Shown: in pieces, positions 55,169-64,000 of the stretch
Layout of the letters: each line of letters opens with the position of its first letter
Numbering within the stretch: the stretch's first letter is position 1
NCBI GenBank assembly: GCA_008704415.1
Contig: VXIS01000197.1
Location: 1 to 64,000 of the forward strand
Direction: 5' to 3'
Source of the DNA: Sphaerosporella brunnea
Taxonomy: Eukaryota; Ascomycota; Pezizomycetes; Pezizales; Pyronemataceae
DNA length: 64,000 bases
Notes under the pieces: generated by a model
Seen by the model: the letters and a program-made list of their open reading frames with translations, nothing else
The model's database searches: none
Told to the model about the DNA's origin: nothing
Made by a program: the position numbers and the translations under genes

Positions 55169-56899
55169 TTCGAAAGCTTGAGGACAGTTGTTTTGTGTAG
55201 CTGAGGTGGGTTGTGCGTGGTGGTTCGGAAAGCTGGTGGTGGGAATTGTTTAAGTGGTGCTTGATGGGTAGCACCCTCAATGGCGGAGCACAATGGCAGA
55301 GCCAATGTGCCCTGGTGCCATTCAGGCTGGCCTTTCACGCCGCGACGCACGGCACGCAGGTAAAAGTTGGCCGACCTGGAGTTCTTGGCGTTCCTTGGTT
55401 TGAGTCGCCATGTCGTTGCAAGATTCGGGCGTTTCAGTCCGAGTCCGCAAAGCGGAGACTGACCGCTAATATATCGGACGTTGCACTGGTACCAATTACA
55501 GTTTGCCCGCGTGCGACAATCAGTGATTCGTATTGATGTGTCACATACCAAGCTAAGTCGGCTACGTTGGTGCCCGGCATGATGCCTCTGCGGCAGTGGA
55601 CTGTGTGAGCACGTGAGGCCAAAGAAAATCTGCCTTACAAATCGCGTATTTGCTCGCAGAAAAAACATGGTAACCATGGCCACTGAGATAAAAGGTGCTT
55701 CATATGCTGGACGATGATGAGGCATGCACCTGCACGGAGTGGGTGATAAAGGAGACAGCCCGTGGCCGAGATAAGCAGTCCACCTGGGAAGGGGTGACGT
55801 TGAAAAGTTCCTGATTTGTTTACACATGATGCGTAATATAATGTGACGCCAATATACCACCTCCTACACCCTGGAATGTAGCGATCGGGCCTGTCCTTGA
55901 TGCCAAGCGCTCATTAAAGAGCTAGGCTAGATGATTTCTTCCTCGTAGATCCGCTTCGACTTGGTAGAAGGGGAGTGAAAGCTACAATGCTTGTTCAAAA
56001 GTGCTAGCTGTGAACACATTCCATTTGATTGAGGTACAAGTCATAGAAGTTGTTGTTCCACCGGGTACGGACGCTTCAGTAATTTTAGAAATTGAATTCT
56101 TTTGTGCATCGTGATTGGATCTCCTCAATTGCCGTGCGGGAGAGTATCGTGGCTCCTCCGCCCTAGCATATTCTGTGCTTGATCGACTGAGATTCGGATC
56201 AAGGTCATTGGATGGACATACCATGAGAGACTTCCAATTCCGCACCTGCGCGCCTCGAGCCGATCGCGTGCATTCCTTACTGCCTCTACCACTGACGGTG
56301 TCAAAATGGTGTGCCAAAAATGATCGCTATTTCGAAGCCAATGGCATTTATTTTGCTCATGGAATTGATTCCATACGGAGTGATTGGCAGTGAGTCACCT
56401 CCACTCTGGCTTGTCCCCACACAGTAGATGATTCCAACAGCGGAAGCTGCTAGTTGGTATACGCCCCCGCCTACCGAATCAGTGCAGTGCTGTATTTTCG
56501 GCATTCCACACTCCTAGGACGCACTTTTCGCGAGCCTGATTATCAGCAGGAGGCTGTGTATCACCAGCAGCCAGTTTATCAGCAGAACTGGTACCCATAA
56601 TACCGCTTGCCGCCTCTGCCTTGCATTCACTCTAACCAACACCTCTCGGCGTACCATCATCGACGGAACATGCTACAACTTCGACTAACACGACCACTAT
56701 CTGCGATGGCAATGAAGGGTTGAGTATCAGAATGTTATCACGGTGATTGCTTCCATAAAGCAGCCGAGCCCGAATTTGGAACCGTCATGTCGCGCCCAGG
56801 AATGTGTTCTTTGACCCACAAAGGTGTTCCTCGCGGGTCACAGGACCCATTGTTCCTACATGTCATATCGGCTCAATGTGAAACAAAGTTGTTCTAGGC
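55169..56899. other. No gene clearly supported
   Basis: The + strand frame 56115-56393 (YFEANGIYFAHGIDSIRSDW) has slightly coding-like composition and could be a 5' exon of the next gene, but no splice chain was found. Confidence 0.35.
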
Positions 56900-58537
56900 T
56901 TGAGTGGTTCCGCCTGGGAACTTGTCAGCACAAGCCTGGCCACCTCGGCAGCGCAGGAGGCGTGCAGCGGGTTGGCGCGCGAAGGTTCCAAGCCAGGAGT
57001 TATCGGCATTGATGAAGCCGAACGGAAGTATGGATGTCTGCTTTTCACTGTCATTGAATTTACGTTGCTGATGCAAAGATACTGGGCTACAGCTAGTCTC
57101 GATCCCCGCAACTGGAGGCAATGCCTCATTTTCGACGTAAGAGGGCGCAAGGAGGTCATCGAAACCTCCGAGCTCTGGTGGCCGGACAGGATAGGCGACA
57201 AGCGAAATCCCGACAATGAGGAGTATGGTTAGTGTCTAATTCCTTTCTCGTTGTATGAGTATTGGCTAATGATGTTATTTAGTTGCTCCTGCCGAGAAGG
57301 ACGACGACAAGCCGTTGCCGGATTGGTTTAAACCTCCGGCAACGAACGATGGTATGTATAGAACTCTGCGACACATCATGGAAGAGATCCTGACACCAGT
57401 ACAGACCAGACCTGTGAGCCCGGAATTCCGGCTTGGTCCCCACCTCCCACGACGCTCTCCTCTTCCTTTTGTAAGTTCATTCCATCTCTTATCCTCATCA
57501 AAAAACATAGCCTGACAGCTGGGTAGCCGGTTTGCCGACTCCTACCCACACCGGAATCCTGTCCCTCTCTTCTTCCGACCCCCCCCCGTGACGCCTCCGA
57601 CGAGGACGTGATCCCGTTGACGCCCTGGAACTCGTCGCCCCCCGAGGTCCGATCCACTTTCGATCCCACCTTCCGCAAACCCGTTCTCTTCCGACAAACC
57701 CGTTCCGAGCAGTTGATCATGGCCCACCGAATCCCCCCCGGACGAAACCAGGTGCCCTTCGTACTTGAGTTCCAAGGCGCAGTCCTGTACCGCCCGCTCG
57801 GCCAAATGGCCAACCCTTTGCGGCCGATCTCGCACCCTGCGAACTCAATATACCTGCCAGGCGACACCCAACACCCCGGATACGTGCCCCAGCATGACGC
57901 GAACCATAAGATTCTCTGTCCATTGTGCCACCACCAATTCCGGGGGGGCCAGCAGGGGCTGTCGCAACTGCGGCAGCACCTCTCCCAGACGGTGCCGGAG
58001 TTTCGTGCAAGGATGAGAAACGGGCCAACGATCCAAACCTGTCTGCAGGATTTGGACGCGTACAATTTGCTGCGGGTGTTGCTTCACTGCGACAACGGGT
58101 TCCGCCATCCCAACAACCTGCCGACAGGGGCCGTCGACATGCCGGCGTTGCACTCTGTGCCGCGTTTCTGGTGGCGCTTCTTTGGGATGCACTGGACGGA
58201 CTCGTGCAGGATGTTTGCGGTGCGCATTGCAGAAAATGCTCCCCCATACCCGCCGCGCCCGGGCTCCGTGGCGCAGCGGATGGCCGCCGTTGAGAACATC
58301 TGGCTGGTCGATGCGCGGGGCTTCTTCGGTTTTGAGCTGCAGCTCGGGAGGCAGGTTAGCCAGAGCGTGAACCTGGTGGTGGTCATTATCTGTTACATGC
58401 CTGCCGGAAATGCGGGCCGCCCGGCGCCGAGGAGCGAGAACTTCTGTTTCTCCGAGGAGTTGGCGGACACCCAGAGGGACTGGCGAGCGCTTGAGGGTCC
58501 CCTGGGGGTACCGGTGGTCGTGACAGTCCTGCAGTAG
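56900..58537 (+). CDS. Multi-exon hypothetical protein with Zn-finger-like segment; frameshift in C9 run
   Basis: Exons are approximately ?-57227, 57283-57351, 57400-57470 and 57511-58537. Introns of 55, 48 and 40 bp have good donors (GTTAGT, GTATGT, GTAAGT) and keep phase. The true 5' start is not seen: the frame opens after a TGA near 56880 and lacks an early ATG. Coding landmarks are CLIFDVRGRKEVIETSELWW, PLPDWFKPPATND, QTRPVSPEFRLGPHLP and a later CPLCHHQF ... LRQHLSQTV, which resembles a C2H2 finger. In the last exon the frame breaks at a run of nine C (57579-57587). With eight C the frame would read SLSSSDPPRDASDEDVIPL without interruption. No family recognised. Confidence 0.55.
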
Positions 58538-60093
58538 GGGAGTTTGGCCATCGTGCCTTTCTTTTTTTTTTTTTTTTTTTTTTTTTTTCCATTTTTGTCT
58601 GCGGTGGGCATGTTGTTCCACTTCCAAGGAGTGTTGTTTGTTTCGTTTGTCAAGTTGAAATTTTTTCACCCAACCATCGTCTTCCTTACTTGTCCACGAT
58701 GCATCTTCCAGTCGCATAGAGTTTGGCTCTATTTAGTTCAATCAGGTGTTAGTTGCCGCATGAACCGGAAACCGATTGCAGTTTCAATCTCAACATTATC
58801 CCATGCCTCTCATGGATAGGCAACGTGCGATCCAGTCCGTCTCCCAGCCTCCCTCACAGGACATGCATGAAGGGAGATACCGGAGCAGGGGCCCAGAAGA
58901 CTTGACCTCCAGATTTATTGATGCTCGGCTGTAATGGGTGTGCTTAGGGTCAGGCTCACAACTCTCGCCCGCGACACAACAGCCCAAAGGCTCTGAACTC
59001 TCCGTAGAAACTAGAAGTTTCGGAGGTGGCTTGCTGGAATCACTGTCAGAAACTTCAGCCGCCTAAGGAGCAATGTATCCACACAAAACGCAGCACAGCA
59101 AGTGGGTTCGGGAAGATATGTTGCCTGGTACAGCGTTGGGTGACAGAATTTCAAACTGCACTTGCATGAATCAACACATCCCAGGCCACACAAGTTCTTT
59201 CCTGGTAGTTCGCATGGTCAAAATTGGGAGCTCAACGATTCGGTAATTCGGGGAAACCGCGGAGGTCGTGCAGCATCGGCCAAGCTCGTTTCCACCTTTG
59301 GCCAACAGCGCCGAAGTCGTTTTTCTTCAATAACGGAAAGAGCTTTAGTGGTTACATCCAATGTATATCTAGCCCGCTTGCCGGAAACGCGAATCTCGAT
59401 GATCACCTAGTGGTTGCTTCTTGCGCTGTTTCTTTGAACTCCCGGGAGCAGACTGGGTTTAGAAAACAGTGGAGCTAAGTTAAACGCAGGAGTGGAATAA
59501 GAATCATATTCCTAGCACTCACATAGTAGCGCCAAAGCGGCTGTTGGACTATCTTCGTGCGTAATGAGGTAGCGTGAAGCACGAGTCGCTATATTGTTGT
59601 CTATCAGCCCGCCGGGCGTTTTAAGAAAACCTGCAGCCGGCCTGCAGTCAGCCCCTCCTATCGAAAACACTGATTGAAAGAGAGGGCGGGGGGTTTGTTC
59701 TGGGAGAGGTGCATTTATCGCCCGCTAGTCCTGCTAGATGACGGGAACATACGCCTCGCTATGCACTTCAATGTCTCCTCCTGGGAGAGTAGACAAACCA
59801 ACTATGCCAACGCCTGCTGCTTCCCCCTGAGAAAGCTTCAGACCTGTAGCCCGACATACGTCTGCCCGCTCCGTGATACCAGAGCTCCGCTCCGATCATT
59901 TCCTGTTCCATCAAAAACACGCTCCGAAAACAAACCGCGATGGCATGCACCCGACCTCTTACCAACCCTGGCGTTGGTGGAGGCGGCGCCAGCGTCATCC
60001 ATACATCGTGTAATTAGCATCGAGCCGTTGCTTACAGATGTGACAGACCCGGTGTTGCCACCCCTCCTGTAGCAGCATGCCGGATAGCCGAGA
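58538..60093. other. Poly-T tract, then no clear gene
   Basis: A T28 run lies at 58561-58588, directly after the preceding gene. At 59600-59671 the words ATCAGCCCGCCGGGCG and GAAAACACTG resemble the right end of the hAT MITE at 7880-8197, but no left end or duplication was found. Confidence 0.35.
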
Positions 60094-60386
60094 TTAGTGT
60101 CCAGCAGTGTGTGTGGCGATGAGGGGAGGTAGCTCAAGGGTGAGCTCCGGGATGGATGCTTTGGGTCTGGGGAACCGGCGTGACTGGTCGGTGGCGCTTT
60201 GAAGTGTCCCATCGCTGTCTTCTTCATCCCTCATCGTGTTGGAGATGCAGCTATCATTGTGCCGCTTTCTCTTCGGTTTTGGTGGGTGAAGAAGTAGTAT
60301 ATCTGCATAATCTGCAAGGAGTTGATCGGGCCACTGGGTGCAATAGTGCGGGGATGGTCCTGCGACAGAAACGATGGAGCGTTACC
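60094..60386 (-). CDS. Possible exon of an unrecognised gene
   Basis: An open frame without ATG at its head reads SIVSVAGPSPHYCTQWPDQL, LADYADILLLHPPKPKRKRH, then NTMRDEEDSDGTLQSATDQ and SIPELTLELPPLIATHTAG. Composition and the PKPKRKR nuclear-signal-like patch look coding. A downstream exon candidate reads VCHICKQRLDANYTMYG. Splice sites could not be closed. Confidence 0.3.
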
Positions 60387-61087
60387 GGCAGCGGCTGTAC
60401 GAGCCGCTTGATCTCTGGGACTTCTTGGTTGTAAGATGTGCCGTCTCCGCCGAGCCGGGGCCGGAGCGGCTGGTACGCCGCTCAACCAATCTTGTTGAAA
60501 CTGCCTGATGAACGCAGTTGGGGCTTGATTGAAGCAGTTACAGGTGCCCAGCTGGCTTGCGATGACATGGCCGTGTCCGAGGACAACAGCCCGTCTGGCC
60601 TGCAAGGCGTGATCACGGAGATGTGAAATGTGATGGGGAATCGCGGTAGCGAGAGAGATGGACGTAAAACCGTTGAACGGTTTCCTTTTTAATGTCGTAG
60701 TGATAGCTATGACTCAGGTACAATTCGTCGGAGTTACACGCGCCTTTGATTCATTGGATAGAGTTCCAGAAAGGCGTGTGGCCTCGTACAGTGAGAACTG
60801 GGGATACGTATATTGAGTTCTTGTTCGGTATTTGAAGGCCGACTGTTGGCGGGCGCGATTCAAGCTTGGTAGCGGTGCTGCTCAAAACTGTGTTTGGTTG
60901 CTTGAAGCAGATGGTTTGTGGAGTTGCGTTGGGGGAAGATGGTTGTTCTGATGGAGGGAAGCCCAACCGATATGCTGCGAAGCGTGGAAGTGTATCCCTT
61001 CTGAGTGGATGAGTAATACCTGTTTCGTCCGCTTTCAGATGGGCGCCGGTAGTTCATAGTCGCCAGAATGGTGCAAACTATACCAAA
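60387..61087. other. No gene seen
   Basis: Arg/Ala/Pro-rich frames on the - strand around 60400-60600 may be part of the same unresolved gene as 60094-60386. Nothing else recognised. Confidence 0.3.
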
Positions 61088-61169
61088 TCCGCTATGGTGC
61101 AGTGGTTAGCATATCTCGCTTTCATCGATGAGGACCGAGGAGACCTGGGTTCAAACCCCGGTGGCGGAA
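61088..61169 (+). tRNA. tRNA-Glu (UUC anticodon) with 10-nt intron
   Basis: The acceptor stem TCCGCTA pairs with TGGCGGA (one G-U). The D stem is GTGC/GCAT. The anticodon stem is TCTCG/CGAGG. The loop CTTTCA-C has anticodon TTC after removal of TCGATGAGGA, at the canonical position after base 37. Variable loop AGAC; T arm CTGGG-TTCAAAC-CCCGG. A TATCTTTTTA tract just after the 3' end is a pol III-type terminator. Confidence 0.95.
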
Positions 61170-61180
61170 ATATCTTTTTA
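61170..61180 (+). terminator. Pol III T-rich terminator
   Basis: T5 run immediately downstream of the tRNA-Glu gene. Confidence 0.7.
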
Positions 61181-61335
61181 AGCTTTTTTCTTATGGCCTC
61201 AGTTTGCGTTTAATAGATTTGGGTTTCATATATCTCCCGTCTGGCGCCGAGTGTAAGCCTGGTCAAATAGGGGTAGCTGCATCTTGCATGTTTTTTCTCT
61301 TCTGAAGAGTTCACTGTCCTTATGCCATACAGGCT

Positions 61336-61667
61336 TGTCAGCAGTCGGCCCGAAATAGCCCGGCCCGAAATAGCCCGGCCCGGCCATCTCGGTAGCCCGG
61401 CCGTCACGGCCCGGATGAATGGGTCAGCCGGGCTCCTGGCGAGTGATCCCTCGTGCGAAGCTCCGCGTTGATCAGCCCCCATCAACGAACATTCGAAATG
61501 TAATGGAACTATTGATCCTGTACCTATGCGATTGTTTCTCCACCAATGGAAATGATCGCTTTCGACCCGGGGCGCTTCCTGGGGGTGGCGAGCTGAGCCT
61601 CAGTTGGGCAACGGGTATCAATCAAGCCATCCATCGACCGTTTTCATGGAAACACTGATTGACTCGG
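61336..61667. repeat. GC-rich possible relative of the hAT MITE
   Basis: It starts CAGTCGGCCCGAAATAGCCC and has two tandem CCCGAAATAGCCCGGCC units. A CACTG end at 61663-61667 would give a 332-bp unit, similar in size to the 318-bp MITE at 7880. The flanks do not show a clean 8-bp duplication, so the assignment is weak. Confidence 0.35.
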
Positions 61668-62718
61668 AATGATTCCACCGGTTACTGCCCGCTTTAGTCA
61701 TCCGTTTATGATGCTCTAATTGACTGAAACTTTTTCATGAAATCGACTGCCGGGCAAGAGGATAGCTCATCCAGTGGAAGGCCTACTGTTAAATCTAGAA
61801 GCGAACATAGTCACCGAAACTGGTTCTGAGTCCAGTGAGGCTTGCTCCGTCGTGACCAATTTGGCAGCAACACTGACTGCACACACAATACCAGCGCCTG
61901 ATAAAGTAGTAACACTCATGTTGCAGGGAGTCCACTGATTTTTGGCTCACGCGGTTCTGTGGTGACCGAGTGCTCGCAAGTGAAGCTCAATCCTGACTCG
62001 CTCATTTCCTGATTGCACCGTTCGGTCCACACTGGTATGTTTTTCAATCAAGCGATTGTGGTGCTTCCAAATTGTGCTTGCTTCGAGCATCTTTGTTAGT
62101 CTGACTTCGGACGATCATATCAAACGACGGACCACTGTATAGTGGCGGGGCGGTGAGGTTGATTGTACACTGGAGGAAGACCGCAACGGCTAGTCATGAG
62201 CGACGATGCTGATGGCAAATGACGGCGGAAAGAGGGAGAGAGGACCACCTTGGCACAACGGATGTCTCAATGGCGGCGCATAATTGCTGCATGTCCGGCC
62301 CTGCTCCTAAACGCTTAAACTGATTGTTGACCTCGGACTTGGGCACAGCGTACCATCTTGAGCCTCGATCTGGCAGTAAAGTTAATACAGCTTGCCCAGC
62401 GGCAAGGGGAGTAGCAACTACCTTACCGGATCCGCCGCAATGGCACAGTTCCGCCGATTGCAAGAAATTCCAACCGGCGAACACAGACCACGGGATAGGA
62501 ACGCAAGCCAACACAGCTAGCGCATGCGAAAAAAAAAAAAAAACAGAACAGCATAAAAACGCGTTGAATAGAACATCGAAAACAGGAAATAAAACACACA
62601 CGACAGCCTCAACAGCAGCAGCCAAACCAAGCACCCACCACATCCATGAAACCAAAGCTCCTACCAGGTAACACTCACCTTCCAACCTGAAAGCCGAGAT
62701 TTATTGCGGATCCAACCT
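61668..62718. other. No gene seen
   Basis: An A14 run lies at 62529-62543. The - strand frame 62194-62685 is hydrophobic and Cys/Trp-rich but looks spurious. Part of this region is the 3' flank of the next gene. Confidence 0.4.
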
Positions 62719-64000
62719 TTACCGGCCAGCCATGACTCCGATAATCGCAGCCACCGCGATCACCATCGCCACCGCAATGACGAGCCAAAAGATCAGCATT
62801 TTCGAATGGCAACCGCAACGTCCCTGTTGGGGTTGAATAACCGCATCGCGAAGGCTTCCAGAACGCAAACGGGCGACGACGTGTTCCCTTTGCGCTCGCT
62901 GATGTCTCTGCAGTGCTGCTTCTAAATCTTGAGAAGTGTTATGTTGATGGTTAGGTCCAAGAGGCTGGTTATGTGCAACCAGAGAATGGTTGACATCGTC
63001 TGCACCATAGTGGAGAAATCGCGCAGGGGTGGTGTTTCTCCGGGTCCGGTCGGCATGCGGAGGAGAACCCAGGGTTCCAACTCGGGAATCGGTCTGAGCG
63101 CGAGTACGGGACGAACCAGAGGCGCCTTGGCCTTCGGTTGAAGGGCCACGTCCAGCAAACGGTGACTGGAAAGCAACAGACGGGAGAGACTGCAATGTAA
63201 CATCACCTCCAGGGTGGCCGACGAACTGAGGATACGGGTGAGAATCCCTGGTAAAGTGCTGAAGGTACCGCTCAGGAAGTTCTGCGGTGTTTTGCAGATA
63301 TTCGTCACAGATTCGGGAGGTCAGACCGGATTCGGACACCGCGTCGTCTTCCATGCGGGAGAAACTACCGTATGCTCCGAAAGGCGAGGGTTCATTGCGA
63401 TTTGGGATGAGTGGTGGCCTATTATACGCATTCGCAGGGGCTCCTTGAGGTGCGGATGGCGGGGTGATTTCCTGTTGTCGAGTATGTCGAGTACGGAGGG
63501 GAATATCCCAGCCACCCTCAGGGGAGCGGATGTCCGAGTCGCTACTCCTCAGGGAGCTACGAATACTTGGAGTCTTGGACGTTTCATCTCTAAAGGCTGG
63601 ATGGAACTTATCCAGACTTCTCGACCATGGGACCATGGATTTGCGTGTGTCGTCTCGCTCGATTTTGCACCCAGTATTAGATCTATCGCTATGAGATGGT
63701 TAGCAAGGTCAAGATTATGACAGTTATCAACGTACTGATCGGTGTCACCAGGAACATCTGGAACTTCAACCATACCACCAGCCGTCGCTGGTTCCCTAGC
63801 CTGCGTGGACGACACTTTCTCCTTGCTCGGCTCGTATGAAGTAGTCTGGTCATCGGCCTGCAATGCAATGCCGCTAGTATTGCTTTTGTCAGCTGCTGCA
63901 AAATAGTAAAGGTCGTGGTCATACCCAGCGTTGTCAACTTGGTTTACTGTTTCAGCTCCCCCACGGCGCCTGGCTCTGATCGTATCGCCGTTCTCCTCAG
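62719..64000 (-). CDS. Tail-anchored hypothetical protein, 5' end outside window
   Basis: The reading frame runs from the window edge (EENGDTIRARRRGGAETVNQ) to 63736. After a 47-bp intron (63689-63735, GTACGT donor, GCTAACC branch site) it continues from 63688 to the stop at 62719, in phase. At least ~410 aa are encoded here. Most is low-complexity Ser/Arg/Pro/Gln sequence, with a conserved-looking SGLTSRICDEYLQNTAELPE, RYLQHFTRDS segment. The last ~25 residues form one hydrophobic helix (MLIFWLVIAVAMVIAVAAII) ending GVMAGR, preceded by CGCHSK, so the protein is probably anchored by its C-terminus. No family recognised. Confidence 0.7.

Noticed and set aside
62194..62685. 163-aa Cys/Trp-rich - strand frame
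   Set aside because: It reads across a T14 run and has no family features; probably the complement of low-complexity sequence.
1..64000. CRISPR arrays or bacterial-type operons
   Set aside because: No regularly spaced direct repeats, and gene structure with spliceosomal introns shows a fungal nuclear genome.

Overview
The window looks like nuclear DNA of a filamentous ascomycete (Pezizomycotina). Genes carry short introns (46-95 bp) with GTRNGT-like donors and CTAAC/CTGAC-like branch sites. Typical fungal families are present: a secreted tyrosinase with an N-terminal CBM1, a kelch-propeller membrane protein, an MBOAT/wax-synthase-like acyltransferase, allergen-like HxH-rich proteins, a microsomal P450, a secreted PEBP-family protein and a small GPI-type wall protein. 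A tRNA-Glu gene with a 10-nt intron confirms a eukaryotic nuclear context. I cannot name the species.

Layout. 0-18.7 kb is mostly genes: a dual-specificity phosphatase (-), an unknown single-TM protein (+), a GPI-type protein (+), a 5'-truncated LINE and a decayed hAT-like transposase, a divergent pair of allergen-like genes (9.9-13.5 kb), a kelch protein (+) and an MBOAT protein (-). 19.2-33.6 kb is repeat-rich. It holds seven LINE 3' fragments, two copies of a dispersed repeat broken by those LINEs, the CBM1-tyrosinase (-), a PEBP gene (+), a foldback element and a decayed copy of a local gene family. 34.7-50 kb is gene-poor, with four small genes of unknown function, one PD-(D/E)XK-like protein and an orphan family whose 5' end is duplicated. 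50.6-64 kb has an eight-exon P450 (-), a basic nuclear-type protein (-), a multi-exon protein with a homopolymer frameshift (+), the tRNA, and a tail-anchored protein (-) whose 5' end lies outside the window.

No operon or biosynthetic cluster is visible. The two clearest organised features are the divergent allergen-like pair sharing a 755-bp intergenic region, and the transposon landscape: eight LINE tails with a conserved 3' hairpin, one with an 18-bp target-site duplication, and a hAT-type MITE with an 8-bp duplication nested inside an older hAT-like pseudogene. Gene models were built by hand from reading-frame phase and splice consensus. Where a junction does not close in frame, the entry says so.
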